A program made the translations under genes and the position numbers. From contig NZ_JAABOK010000004.1 of assembly GCF_009928525.1 (NCBI RefSeq), positions 62,001 to 126,000 on the forward strand: a stretch of DNA of 64,000 bases, written 5' to 3'. Source of the DNA: Chitinophaga solisilvae. GTDB taxonomy: Bacteria > Bacteroidota > Bacteroidia > Chitinophagales > Chitinophagaceae. The notes below the pieces were generated by a model. That model did not search any database. It had not been told where the DNA came from and saw nothing but the letters and a program-made list of their open reading frames with translations. Below are positions 42,358 through 51,478 of the stretch, piece by piece (position 1 is the stretch's first letter; each line of letters begins with the position of its first letter).

Positions 42358-43665
42358 TTGAAGACGAAAACTTTAAAGAAAGACAAGGTTAATATTATTA
42401 CGCTTGGATGCTCCAAGAACATGGTTGACTCAGAAGTACTGAGCGGACAACTGATGGCCAATGAAATCGATGTGGTACATGAAAGCACCAAACGCGACCA
42501 TAATATTGTGGTAGTGAACACCTGCGGATTTATTGACAAGGCCAAGGAAGAATCGATCAACACCATCCTGGAACAGGTAGAACTGAAACAAAAAGGCAAG
42601 CTGGACAAAGTATATGTCACCGGCTGTCTGAGTGAACGTTACCGGGAGGATCTTAACACGGAAATAGGCGGAGTGGATGCCTGGTTTGGTACCATGGAAT
42701 TGCCACTGCTGCTGAAAAAATTTGATGCCGACTACAAATCAGAGCTGATAGGAGAACGCCTCCTGAGTACCCCTTCTCATTATGCTTACCTGAAAATAGC
42801 CGAAGGTTGTAACCGTACCTGTTCCTTCTGCGCCATCCCGCTGATGCGGGGCAGCCATGTATCCAGACCTATTGAGGAGCTGGTGAAGGAAGCAGAGAAA
42901 CTGGTGCGCTCCGGTGTGAAGGAAATCATGCTGATTGCACAGGAGCTGACTTACTATGGTCTGGACCTGTACAAACAGCGCCGCCTCGGTGATCTGATGA
43001 GAGCCCTGGCCGGTGTGGAAGGTCTGGAATGGATCCGGCTGCACTATGCATACCCAACCAAGTTTCCGATGGAAATTCTGGATGTGATGAATGAATTCCC
43101 GAACATCTGTAACTATATCGATATGCCTTTGCAGCATGCTTCCAACGCTATGCTGAAAGCGATGAAACGTCAGATTACCCGTGAAGAGATTGAAGAATTA
43201 GTACATAACATCCGTGCAAAAGTACCGGGCATCTGCCTGCGTACTACCCTGATTGCCGGCTTCCCCGGTGAAACGGAAGACGATGTGGAAGAACTGAAAG
43301 GTTTCCTGGAAAGAATGCGTTTTGACCGTGTGGGTGTTTTCACTTACAGTCATGAAGAAGGCACCAGCGCCTACGCACTGGAAGATAATATCCCCGCTGA
43401 AGAGAAGGAGAGAAGAGCGCAGGAAATCATGGAAGTACAACAGGAAATCTCCCTGGAAAAAAACCAGGAGAAAGTAGGAAAAGTATATAAAGTAATAGTA
43501 GATAAGAAAGAAGCCGGACGCTATCTTGCCCGCACGGAATTTGATTCTGTAGAGGTAGATAATGAAGTGATCATCGATACCACCAAACGCCTGAAACCCG
43601 GCGAATTTGTGGAAGTACGCATCACCAAAGCATTCGATTACGATCTTGAAGGTGAATTAATTTAA
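42358..43665 (+). CDS. rimO: Ribosomal protein S12 methylthiotransferase RimO
   Basis: A radical SAM methylthiotransferase modifying an aspartate of ribosomal protein S12. The N-terminal UPF0004 domain has GCSKNMVDSE, VVNTCGF and VTGCLSERY; the radical SAM motif is C-NRT-C-SF-C (SFCAIP), and a C-terminal TRAM domain (KVYKVIVDKKEAGRYLARTEFDS...). No ATG fits the frame before the UPF0004 motif. I prefer TTG at 42358 (protein begins M-K-T-K-T-L), 435 residues; a GTG at 42307 would add 17 residues that look like leader sequence. Confidence 0.9.
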   Translation: MKTKTLKKDKVNIITLGCSKNMVDSEVLSGQLMANEIDVVHESTKRDHNIVVVNTCGFIDKAKEESINTILEQVELKQKGKLDKVYVTGCLSERYREDLNTEIGGVDAWFGTMELPLLLKKFDADYKSELIGERLLSTPSHYAYLKIAEGCNRTCSFCAIPLMRGSHVSRPIEELVKEAEKLVRSGVKEIMLIAQELTYYGLDLYKQRRLGDLMRALAGVEGLEWIRLHYAYPTKFPMEILDVMNEFPNICNYIDMPLQHASNAMLKAMKRQITREEIEELVHNIRAKVPGICLRTTLIAGFPGETEDDVEELKGFLERMRFDRVGVFTYSHEEGTSAYALEDNIPAEEKERRAQEIMEVQQEISLEKNQEKVGKVYKVIVDKKEAGRYLARTEFDSVEVDNEVIIDTTKRLKPGEFVEVRITKAFDYDLEGELI

Positions 43666-43749
43666 GAAAATATTTCAAACAGCTAAAAGCTAACTAACCA
43701 GCTTACAGCTTATACCCAGCTCCCGACGGAGCATGATTAATGCAAATCA

Positions 43750-45531
43750 ATGACTACATTTGAATCACTGGGCTTACAAGAGCCTATCTTAAAGGGAATT
43801 ACGGACCTGGGCTTCGTTTCCCCAACACCAATCCAGGAACAGGCAATTCCCGTGCTGTTAAGCGGAGACCGCGACTTCGTAGGTTTGGCCCAGACGGGCA
43901 CCGGTAAAACTGCTGCTTTTGGTTTACCATTGCTGCAGCAGCTGGATCTCAAAATAAATAAACCCCAGGGGCTGATTTTATGTCCAACCCGTGAACTGTG
44001 TCTGCAGATCACCAACGACCTGAAAAATTTCAGCAAATACCTCGGCGATGTGAACATTGTTGCCGTTTACGGCGGTTCCAGCATCGTGCAGCAGCTGCGC
44101 GACCTGAAAAGAGGCGTACACATCGTAGTGGCTACTCCGGGCCGTCTGCTCGATATCATCGACCGTGGCGCCATCAACTTTGAAAATGTCCGTTACGCTG
44201 TACTGGATGAAGCGGATGAAATGCTGAACATGGGCTTCCAGGAAGACATCAACAGCATCCTCTCCAATACGCCTGAAAATAAAACCACCTGGCTGTTTTC
44301 CGCTACGATGCCGCAGGAAGTGCGCCGTATCGCGAAAAAATACATGGAAGATCCGTTTGAACTGACGGTAGGTACCAAAAACAGCGGTAACGTAAATATT
44401 GAACATGAATACTACGTGGTACGCCCGCGTGATAAATATGCTGCGCTGAAACGTATCGTAGACTTCAATCCTGATATCTTCGGTATCATCTTCACCCGCA
44501 CCAAAATAGAATCACAGGAAATTGCCGAATCCCTGATCAAGGACGGTTACAATGCAGATGCCCTGCACGGTGACCTTACCCAGCAACAGCGTGATAAGGT
44601 AATGAAACGCTTCCGCGAAAGAGCACTGCAGGTGCTGGTAGCTACAGACGTAGCTGCCCGTGGTATCGACGTAGATAACGTTACCCACGTTATCAACTAC
44701 GATCTGCCTGATGACGTGGAAAACTACACACACCGCTCCGGCCGCACCGGCAGGGCTGGTAAATCCGGTGTATCCATCGCTGTTATCAGCTCCCGCGACA
44801 TCGGTAAAATCCGTCAGATCGAGAGGGTAATCGGTAAGAAATTCGTAAAAGCAGAAGTTCCCGATGGCTTTGCAGTATGCGAAAAACAACTGTTCGGCCT
44901 CGTACATAAAGTACATAATGTTACCGTTAACGAAGAACAGATCGAACCATATCTGGAACGCATATACGAAGAGTTTGCATCCATGACCAAGGAAGATCTG
45001 ATCAAACGCTTCGCGTCCCTGGAATTCAACCAGTTCCTGGAATACTACCAGGATGCTCCGGATCTGAATGCCAAAGACGAAAGACGCTTCGGTGAAGAAG
45101 GTGGTAAAGACCGCAGAAACAACGGCAAATTCACCCGCCTGTTCATTAATCTCGGTTCTGTAGACGATTTCAACCGTGGCGATATGCTGCGCTACCTGTG
45201 CGACAATACCGGTATCCGTGGTAACAAAATCGGCCGTATCGATCTGAAAGGCGTATACTCCTTCTTCGAAGTGGAAAACGACGAAGTGGAAAAAGTAACG
45301 CAGAGCTTCAAAAAAGTAGAGTACAACGGACGCAGCGTACGTATCGAAATGTCTCAGGACGGTGATAAACGTGGCGGCGGCGGCCGTAGCTTCGGCGGCG
45401 GACGCAGAGATGACGGCGCTCCCCGTAAACGCTGGAATTCAGAAGGCGGTGGTCGTCCGGGCGGTTTCCGCTCAGGCGAGAAACGCGAATCTGCCGGCGG
45501 TAGCAGACCTCCGTTCAAACGTAAATACTAA
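43750..45531 (+). CDS. DEAD-box ATP-dependent RNA helicase
   Basis: A 593-residue helicase. In order: Q motif PTPIQEQAIP, motif I AQTGTGKT, II DEAD, III SAT, VI HRSGRTGRAG. A DbpA-like RNA-binding domain follows (about residues 455-530; FTRLFINLGSVDDFNRGDMLRYLCDNTGI), then a Gly/Arg-rich tail with RGGGGRSFGGG. Roles of relatives are ribosome assembly and cold-shock RNA remodelling. The tail is a standard low-complexity RNA-binding segment. A bidirectional-looking terminator follows. Confidence 0.93.
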   Translation: MTTFESLGLQEPILKGITDLGFVSPTPIQEQAIPVLLSGDRDFVGLAQTGTGKTAAFGLPLLQQLDLKINKPQGLILCPTRELCLQITNDLKNFSKYLGDVNIVAVYGGSSIVQQLRDLKRGVHIVVATPGRLLDIIDRGAINFENVRYAVLDEADEMLNMGFQEDINSILSNTPENKTTWLFSATMPQEVRRIAKKYMEDPFELTVGTKNSGNVNIEHEYYVVRPRDKYAALKRIVDFNPDIFGIIFTRTKIESQEIAESLIKDGYNADALHGDLTQQQRDKVMKRFRERALQVLVATDVAARGIDVDNVTHVINYDLPDDVENYTHRSGRTGRAGKSGVSIAVISSRDIGKIRQIERVIGKKFVKAEVPDGFAVCEKQLFGLVHKVHNVTVNEEQIEPYLERIYEEFASMTKEDLIKRFASLEFNQFLEYYQDAPDLNAKDERRFGEEGGKDRRNNGKFTRLFINLGSVDDFNRGDMLRYLCDNTGIRGNKIGRIDLKGVYSFFEVENDEVEKVTQSFKKVEYNGRSVRIEMSQDGDKRGGGGRSFGGGRRDDGAPRKRWNSEGGGRPGGFRSGEKRESAGGSRPPFKRKY

Positions 45532-45549
45532 ACTCCTTTAATGGATTAT

Positions 45550-45590
45550 AAATAAGAAAGGCGTCCCGCAAAGGACGCCTTTCTTATTTT
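45550..45590 (+). terminator. Terminator of the DEAD-box helicase gene
   Basis: A 17-bp perfect stem: AAATAAGAAAGGCGTCC (45550-45566) with GGACGCCTTTCTTATTT (45573-45589). The stem's A-rich and T-rich ends make it usable in either direction. Confidence 0.92.
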
Positions 45591-45672
45591 ATAAAAATCT
45601 ATCTGATAAGTATCCTATCATTTCCCGAAAATTAAACTATCTTGTTAATTCAGACCCAATTTTCACGTTACT

Positions 45673-47616
45673 ATGACCGGAGCTTATTATCGCACTTCAG
45701 AGACAGTAGTACCTTTTTCCCTCTTTACTTCCGGTGACATTGCCCTGTTTCAGGCAGGCTCACATTACCGGCTATACGAAAAGTTCGGCGCACATCCACT
45801 AGATTATGAAGGAACCAAAGGAACCTATTTTTCCGTGTGGGCTCCCAACGCTGCATTTGTAGCAGTAATGGGTGATTTCAACAACTGGGACCATTACAGT
45901 CATACCCTGTTCCCCCGCTGGGATAACTCCGGCATATGGGAAGGCTTTGTCCCTGAAGTCACCGACGGAAGCCTCTACAAATATTTCATCCGTGCCAACA
46001 GCGGCGAAGAGCTGGAGAAGGGCGATCCCTATGGCACCTCCTGGGAAGTAAGACCCAAAACAGCTACTATCGTACACCGCCTGGACCATACCTGGAACGA
46101 TAAAAAATGGATGCAGGAGCGCAGATCACGCAACAGCCTGGGCAGTCCGTTTTCCGTATATGAAGTACATCTCGGCTCCTGGCGCAAACCCGACCCTGCC
46201 GCTGCAGAGATATTTTATTCTTACCCCGAAATTACCCGCATGCTGGTGCCCTATGTGAAAGAGATGGGCTTCACCCATGTGGAGCTGATGCCGGTAATGG
46301 AACACCCTTTTGACGGCTCCTGGGGGTATCAGCAGACCGGTTATTATGCCGTTACCTCCCGCTATGGTACACCCGAACAATTTATGGAAATGGTGGAAGC
46401 CTTTCATCAGGCCGGCATCGGCGTGATCCTCGACTGGGTGCCTTCTCATTTTCCTTATGATGCACATGGCCTCTTCCGGTTCGATGGCGCGCATACCTAT
46501 GAATATGCGGATATGCGCAAGGGATATCATCCCGACTGGAACAGCTATATTTTTAATTATGCCCGTAATGAAGTGCGTTCCTTCCTGTTGAGTAACGCCA
46601 TTTACTGGCTGGATAAATTTCATATAGACGGATTACGGGTAGATGCCGTTGCCTCTATGATACACCTCGATTATTCCCGTGAAAGAGGCGCTTGGGAACC
46701 TAATGAGCTGGGAGGTAATGAAAACCTGGAAGCCATCAGTTTCCTGAAAAAGGTCAATGAAACGGTATATGCGCTCTATCCTGATGTGCAGACCATCGCA
46801 GAAGATTCTACCAATCATTACGGAGTGTCCCGTCCGACATTCATGGGCGGACTGGGTTTCGGCATGAAGTGGATGATGGGATGGATGAATGATACATTGG
46901 ACTATTTCAAAAAAGATCCCATTCACCGGAAATGGTATCAGAATGACCTCACCTTCAGCCTGGTATATGCCTTCAGCGAAAATTACATGCTGCCGCTGAG
47001 TCACGATGAAGTGGTGCATGGAAAGTCGCCGCTGCTGTATAAAATGCCCGGCGATGAATGGCAGAAATGTGCCAACCTCCGCTTGCTGTTCGGATATATG
47101 TTTACGCATCCCGGAACTAAATTACTGTTTATGGGAGGGGAGTTTGGGCAGACTTCCGAATGGAATTACCGCAGCGAGCTGGAATGGCACCTGCTGAAAT
47201 ATGCGCCGCATAAAGGTATTCAGGATTTTGTGAAAGACCTGAACCGTTTGTATACCTCTTCACCAGCCTTGTATGAATTACAGTTTGAGGCAGAAGGGTT
47301 TGAGTGGATAACCGTAAATGATTATGATAACTGTGTGCTGGCATATGCCCGGAAAGGCAAGTCTGCAAAGGACTGGATGCTGATAGTACTGAACATGACG
47401 CCGGTACCGAGAGAGCAGTATCTGGTAGGAGTGCCGTTCGGGGGAGTGTGGGAAGAAGTACTGAACAGTGATGCACCGCAGTATTATGGCAGTGGTGTTA
47501 TCAATACCGGACCGCAGAAAGCGGTAAAACAGTTTTACAATGGCCGGGAGTATGTATTGTCATTGCGGGTGCCGCCGCTGGGAATGAGCATCCTGAAATT
47601 AACGGCCCAGGTGTAA
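45673..47616 (+). CDS. glgB: 1,4-alpha-glucan branching enzyme
   Basis: A 647-residue GH13 enzyme that transfers alpha-1,4 segments to make alpha-1,6 branches in glycogen. The N-terminal CBM48-like domain (about residues 35-120: GTYFSVWAPNAAFVAVMGDFNNW) precedes the barrel. The catalytic trio is D324 (GLRVDAVASM), E377 (TIAEDS) and D445 (LSHDEVVHGK). A C-terminal beta domain ends the protein. No other glycogen gene is adjacent; GH31 lies 4 kb away. Confidence 0.94.
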   Translation: MTGAYYRTSETVVPFSLFTSGDIALFQAGSHYRLYEKFGAHPLDYEGTKGTYFSVWAPNAAFVAVMGDFNNWDHYSHTLFPRWDNSGIWEGFVPEVTDGSLYKYFIRANSGEELEKGDPYGTSWEVRPKTATIVHRLDHTWNDKKWMQERRSRNSLGSPFSVYEVHLGSWRKPDPAAAEIFYSYPEITRMLVPYVKEMGFTHVELMPVMEHPFDGSWGYQQTGYYAVTSRYGTPEQFMEMVEAFHQAGIGVILDWVPSHFPYDAHGLFRFDGAHTYEYADMRKGYHPDWNSYIFNYARNEVRSFLLSNAIYWLDKFHIDGLRVDAVASMIHLDYSRERGAWEPNELGGNENLEAISFLKKVNETVYALYPDVQTIAEDSTNHYGVSRPTFMGGLGFGMKWMMGWMNDTLDYFKKDPIHRKWYQNDLTFSLVYAFSENYMLPLSHDEVVHGKSPLLYKMPGDEWQKCANLRLLFGYMFTHPGTKLLFMGGEFGQTSEWNYRSELEWHLLKYAPHKGIQDFVKDLNRLYTSSPALYELQFEAEGFEWITVNDYDNCVLAYARKGKSAKDWMLIVLNMTPVPREQYLVGVPFGGVWEEVLNSDAPQYYGSGVINTGPQKAVKQFYNGREYVLSLRVPPLGMSILKLTAQV

Positions 47617-47641
47617 ATAAATGCATTAGCATATATCAGAA

Positions 47642-47671
47642 GGGAGAAGCGGATGCTTCTCCCTTTTTCTT
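47642..47671 (+). terminator. Terminator of glgB
   Basis: GGGAGAAGC (47642-47650) and GCTTCTCCC (47655-47663) with a 4-base loop, then TTTTTCTTTT. It begins 26 bases after the glgB stop. Confidence 0.9.
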
Positions 47672-47840
47672 TTCCCTCGTTTAAACTATTTACTGTCTCT
47701 GCCGTCTATTCCGTACAGCAATAAGAGGAGAGGGAAATGCGTTTTATTTATTGTGTCACATTCCGCCCGGATTCAGTTCCGGCGTGCCTTTAGCCATATT
47801 AATCAGCCAATTTTTATTAGTCTTTAAAAACCATTCATTT

Positions 47841-48746
47841 ATGAAAAACTCGCTCCGAAAAACCGGGCTTTTACTGGTCATGTTACCCGTATTGGCCGCG
47901 CTCATGCTGTATTCCTGCAAGAAGGACCAATCTGCATCAGATCAGCCGATTCCGGCAAACCAGCAAAAAGTAAGTATATATTTATCAGATGATCCCGGTC
48001 TGTTTGACAAGGTACTGCTGGATATCCGTAAGGTAGAGATACTGGTGGATACCTGCGGGGGGATAGATAATGATCCATGGGATGACCGTGACCGCTGCTG
48101 GTGGGATGAAGACCGGCGTGATGACCGCCATGGCCGTGATACCTGCCAGGTATGGGATTCGCTGGCTATACGCCCGGGTGTTTATGACCTGCTCACGCTG
48201 AGAAATGGCGCAGATACTTTGCTGGCGGGTGGTTTGATTCATAAGGGAGAGATGAAACGCATCCGTATCACGGTAGGCAATAATAATTCCCTGGTGAAAA
48301 ACAGCGTTACCTATCCGCTCGCATCTGTATCGGGGCAATCAAAGATTATAGTAAGGGTCCGGCATAATGAATGGGACGAGGTATCGGGCGATAACCTGCA
48401 GCTGTGGCTGGATTTCGATGTGCAGCGTTCTGTCATCAGAACCTGGAACGGTAAGTTTATTCTGCGGCCGTATATTAATGTGTTCACTATCCTGAAGATG
48501 GGTAGCCTGTCGGGGCGTATTACACCTGCAGATGCCTATCCTGTGGTATCAGTTTACAACAGCAGCAGGGATACGTTGTATGCGTTGCCCTGGAGAAACG
48601 GGGATTTCAAAGTGAGGGGGCTGAAAGTGGGTACCTGGAGTGTGTTTGTGAATACCTCCAATGGTTATAAAGACACGACAATTGCGAATGTGAAGATAGA
48701 GCGGGGCAGGGATACGCGTCTGGGAGAAATCAGATTACACAAATAG
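47841..48746 (+). CDS. DUF4382 lipoprotein with Asp/Arg/Trp-rich insertion
   Basis: A 301-residue exported lipoprotein (lipobox LYSC, C26) with the DUF4382 pattern: KVSIYLSDDPGLFDKVLLDIRKVEIL, LAIRPGVYDLLTLRNGADTLLAGG, KRIRITVGNNNSLV, then a C-terminal domain with a prealbumin-like beta fold (GSLSGRITPADAYPVVSVYNSSRDTL...). Between strands, residues 76-102 are a run of Asp, Arg, His and Trp with cysteines C72, C86 and C102, which I do not recognise. Start at 47841 chosen because of the signal. Terminator downstream. Confidence 0.8.
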   Translation: MKNSLRKTGLLLVMLPVLAALMLYSCKKDQSASDQPIPANQQKVSIYLSDDPGLFDKVLLDIRKVEILVDTCGGIDNDPWDDRDRCWWDEDRRDDRHGRDTCQVWDSLAIRPGVYDLLTLRNGADTLLAGGLIHKGEMKRIRITVGNNNSLVKNSVTYPLASVSGQSKIIVRVRHNEWDEVSGDNLQLWLDFDVQRSVIRTWNGKFILRPYINVFTILKMGSLSGRITPADAYPVVSVYNSSRDTLYALPWRNGDFKVRGLKVGTWSVFVNTSNGYKDTTIANVKIERGRDTRLGEIRLHK

Positions 48747-48766
48747 CGGTATGATAACGATCCGGG

Positions 48767-48798
48767 CCGGCGTTCTTTCAGGGACGCCGGTTTTTTTT
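48767..48798 (+). terminator. Terminator of the DUF4382 gene
   Basis: CCGGCGT (48767-48773) with ACGCCGG (48784-48790), followed by a run of eight T. Confidence 0.87.
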
Positions 48799-48849
48799 AG
48801 TCTGTCAAATATATGGGTAAAATATTTAACTTGTGATAAAGTGACTATT

Positions 48850-49446
48850 ATGCAAAAATTGTTTTTATGTATACTGCTGCAACTGGGATGTGTAGCGGTG
48901 ATGGCACAGGGGAAAACCAATCAGCGTGATGCGCAGGGGCGTAAGCAGGGGAATTGGGTAGAAGTGGTGGAAGAGCTGAGAGGAGAGCCGGGTTTTACCT
49001 GGGAGGGCGCGTATAAGAATGGCAGGAAGGAGGGGATGTGGAAGAAGACATCGCTGGGAGGTAATATTATGGCAGAGGAAAATTTCCGGAATAATGTACT
49101 GGACGGTTATTGTAAGTATTTCTACCCCAACGGGAAACGCAGCGAGGAAGGCAGTTTCCTGGCTACGGAGATAGAGGGGCAGCGGGATACGGTGATGGTG
49201 GTAGATCCGGTTACGCAGGCGGAAAAACCGGTAGTGATAACACGGTTGGGTAATTCAGTGCGTAATGGTGTCTGGAAATTATATGATGAAGAAACCGGGA
49301 AGATGGTTAAATCGTATTATAAGAGAGGGGAGTTGGTGACGCCGGAAGAGCTGGGTGACAGTACAGAGGTGAGTAAGCCTGCACCGGCGCCTGCACCTTT
49401 GCAGTTGCCACATGAAGATGCCGGCAAACGTAAAAGGAAAGGATAA
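48850..49446 (+). CDS. MORN/YwqK-like exported protein
   Basis: A 198-residue secreted protein; signal peptide ends VMAQ (residues 1-18). Three or four repeats of the type GxWxxYxxxGKxxxxGxFxxxxxxG are visible (GAYKNGRKEGMWKKTSLGG, EENFRNNVLDGYCKYFYPNGKRSEEGSF, RNGVWKLYDEETGKMVKSYYKRGEL), as in MORN repeats or YwqK-type antitoxins. The C-terminal tail is Pro/Ala-rich and basic. No toxin is adjacent, so the antitoxin name should not be taken as function. Confidence 0.72.
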   Translation: MQKLFLCILLQLGCVAVMAQGKTNQRDAQGRKQGNWVEVVEELRGEPGFTWEGAYKNGRKEGMWKKTSLGGNIMAEENFRNNVLDGYCKYFYPNGKRSEEGSFLATEIEGQRDTVMVVDPVTQAEKPVVITRLGNSVRNGVWKLYDEETGKMVKSYYKRGELVTPEELGDSTEVSKPAPAPAPLQLPHEDAGKRKRKG

Positions 49447-49495
49447 TTGACAGCATAGGTCCGGCTTAAAAATGAACAGAAATGAACAGAAAAAA

Positions 49496-49562
49496 TTGTC
49501 CGTTTTAGCTTTTTAAGTTGTATTTTCATTACAGTAGATGCGCCGGTGTGCGCGTCTGCTGT
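49496..49562 (+). promoter_or_regulatory. Candidate promoter and hairpin leader of the 51-aa small ORF
   Basis: TTG (49496-49498), a 22-base gap and TATTTTCA (49521-49528) resemble a promoter. The transcript would begin about at a stem ACAGTAGATGCGC (49531-49543)/GCGCGTCTGCTGT (49550-49562), 13 bp with two G-U pairs and a 6-base loop. The ATG is 44 bases after the stem. No U-tract follows. Confidence 0.35.
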
Positions 49563-49605
49563 ACGCGAAATGTTGTTTATTACAGAATCCTGTTAATTTG
49601 TTTGT

Positions 49606-49761
49606 ATGAAAAGCCTGATTATCAACCACGGAGAAAATCATCATGAGCTGAATGGTCTGGAATCCACACCTGACCGGACAGAATTGATGTTCCGTGCGAT
49701 TTTTATTTTACTTGTTTTTTGCGCATTGATATCTATTTTTTTCCTGTCTATCTTTTTTTAG
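49606..49761 (+). CDS. Predicted small tail-anchored protein (51 aa)
   Basis: A 51-codon ORF with a polar, His/Glu-containing N terminus (MKSLIINHGENHHELNGLE) and a C-terminal membrane segment (about residues 31-51, AIFILLVFCALISIFFLSIF), i.e. a possible tail-anchored single-TM protein. It sits in an otherwise empty 1.1-kb region behind a hairpin leader. No family is recognised; codon use is unremarkable. Confidence 0.42.
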   Translation: MKSLIINHGENHHELNGLESTPDRTELMFRAIFILLVFCALISIFFLSIFF

Positions 49762-50609
49762 CAGCGGTCATTTTGAAGGATTTTTGAGGATGCAGAAAGA
49801 TATAAATGAGACCGGTTTCTACAGATAAAAAAATCCTGTAAAAGTTTTTAATAGTTGATTGCTAAATTGATTTTGTTTGATGGAACCCTTTACAGTATTG
49901 TGTTTACTAACCCATTTTTCACCATTCAATATTTCAATTTCTTAATTAGATGTTAACGTGTTGACTCGATTTGTTCATTTTGTTCATTTTGAGTTTTAAC
50001 CCTTTCAATATTTTGCACTAAGCAATTAAGCTATTAATTTTACAGTCTCTAAAGTTGGCATAGGTTAGGAACCCGGCCCCAGATCTCTATCTGAAAGCCT
50101 TTTTTCTTTTTCAGCTACCGCGCAACTTTACAGCTTCATCTTATTTTTCTGTATGTATTTTATGGTCTTTATGCAGCAACTGCTCACTGGCAGGAGGTAA
50201 TACTTGTATACTGTTACGTAGGGTTTTTCGTTGCCGGAAAAATCCGTTACGATGCGGGTGTTGGTGCTTGTATGACTGTCTGGTAAAGGGATTGATTGCA
50301 TAGGGAAAGAACTGATTGCACAGCAAAGGGATTGACTGTATAGTAAAAATAATGGGAGGGAGATGGTTCACAAAAAATAAATGAAGGAAGAATATATAAG
50401 ATAACGTATATGGTTATACGTTTTTGTATGAGGTTGAAATAAAACGGATATAATATGCATAAAACCGGAACAGGATGCTCCTGAAAAGAATACGCCTATA
50501 TGGATAAATGATGAAAAAGTATTAATATTAGTAACGCTTGCAACATCATTCCAGACTGGTTTTTGCATGTTATACTTTTTAACCGGAACAACCAAAAAAA
50601 TAGCAGCAC
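49762..50609. other. 848-base intergenic region without a supported gene
   Basis: AT-rich sequence. Two short ORFs on the minus strand show no recognisable domain and I do not accept them. The only structure is a 3-copy short repeat at 50285-50344. No tRNA, hairpin family member or strong promoter is seen until the VOC gene. Confidence 0.6.
50285..50344. repeat. Three-copy ~20-bp tandem repeat
   Basis: Three adjacent degenerate units: AAAGGGATTGATTGCATAGG (from 50285), AAAGAACTGATTGCACAGC (from 50306) and AAAGGGATTGACTGTATAGT (from 50325). No function apparent. Confidence 0.6.
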
Positions 50610-50987
50610 ATGAAAAGAGTAACAGGAATAGGAGGCATCTTTTTCAAATGCAAAGATCCCGGAAAACTCAGGGATTGGTACAAAACTCATCTTGGGTTTG
50701 ACACAAGCCACTATGGGGCAAAGTTTGAATGGCAGCAGGATGCAGCTGCCGCCAAACAGGGATATACGCTCTGGAGTCCCTTTCCGGATAACACCCAATA
50801 TTTTGAGCCGTCAGCAGCTGACTTTATGATCAATTACCGGGTCGAAAACCTCGAAGCACTGGTAGCCGTATTACAAAAGGAAGGGGTGACGGTTTTAGAT
50901 AAAATAGAAGCATCTGAATATGGAAAATTCGTTCACATTCTTGACATAGAAGGTAATAAAATTGAATTATGGGAACCTAATGAATAA
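50610..50987 (+). CDS. VOC-family glyoxalase-like protein
   Basis: A 125-residue protein of the vicinal oxygen chelate superfamily: paired beta-alpha-beta modules, GIGGIFFKCKDPGKLRDWYKTHLGF in the first and MINYRVENLEALVAVLQKEGV...VHILDIEGNKIELWEP in the second. A C-terminal Glu is in the metal-ligand position, but the first strand lacks the usual His, so enzymatic activity is uncertain. Relatives include bleomycin-resistance/glyoxalase-like proteins. Isolated gene. Confidence 0.83.
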   Translation: MKRVTGIGGIFFKCKDPGKLRDWYKTHLGFDTSHYGAKFEWQQDAAAAKQGYTLWSPFPDNTQYFEPSAADFMINYRVENLEALVAVLQKEGVTVLDKIEASEYGKFVHILDIEGNKIELWEPNE

Positions 50988-51038
50988 TGCCCATCTATGT
51001 GATAACAACCTCGGAATGATGGAAGCGAGAACCTGTCG

Positions 51039-51478
51039 CTCTTCCAATAAATACGTACTTACCGGTTATCGTTGATTTAAAATAAGGTTTGCTGATTTGT
51101 CTGTAAATAAAAAGAACAGCAAAGGAATGCCTGCCACTCTTTCAATAATGCGTACTTACCGGTTGGAGGTCATCTATTATTTAAAATCAGAGTTGACTAA
51201 TTTATCTGCAAATAAAAGAGTAGCAAATGAATGCCTGCCGTTCTTTCAATAAATACGTACTTCCCGGTTAGCGGTCATCGATTATTTAAAATCAGGTTAG
51301 CTGATTTGTATGCATATGGAAAGAACCGCAAGCGAATGTCTTGTTTTTTCAATAAATATGTACCTACCGGTTGCGGATAATCCTTTAATCAACACCAGAG
51401 GTAGCTAATCTCCGGGCAAATAAAAGAGCAGCAAACCAATGTCTGCTGCTCTTACCATATAATAATCCCTTACGGGTT
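51039..51478. repeat. Degenerate ~103-bp tandem repeat, four units plus a partial fifth
   Basis: Units begin at about 51039, 51137, 51241 and 51344, with a partial copy at 51449-51478. Each starts with (C/T)TCTTTCAATAAATACGTAC-like sequence, then ACCGGTT, a TTATTTAAAATCAG/AGCTGATTTG middle, and ends AAATAAAAGA..AGCAAA..AATGCCTGC. Units differ at many positions. The partial fifth unit runs into the stop codon of the GH31 gene. Each unit contains a small AAGAnnAGCA/TGCTnnTCTT-type palindrome, best in the fourth. Confidence 0.85.
51424..51453 (-). terminator. Terminator of the GH31 gene, inside the fourth tandem unit
   Basis: AAGAGCAGCA (51424-51433) pairs perfectly with TGCTGCTCTT (51444-51453). 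On the minus strand it is followed by TTATTTG. It lies 24 bases past the GH31 stop codon. Confidence 0.7.

Noticed and set aside
48850..49446. Toxin-antitoxin antitoxin (YwqK name)
   Set aside because: A signal peptide makes it an exported MORN-like protein and no toxin gene is adjacent.
50141..50595. Two short minus-strand frames in the empty region before the VOC gene
   Set aside because: No signal, no domain, biased composition, and they overlap the 3-copy repeat.
51039..51478. CRISPR array
   Set aside because: The units are ~103 bp, adjacent without spacers and diverged; there are no cas genes.
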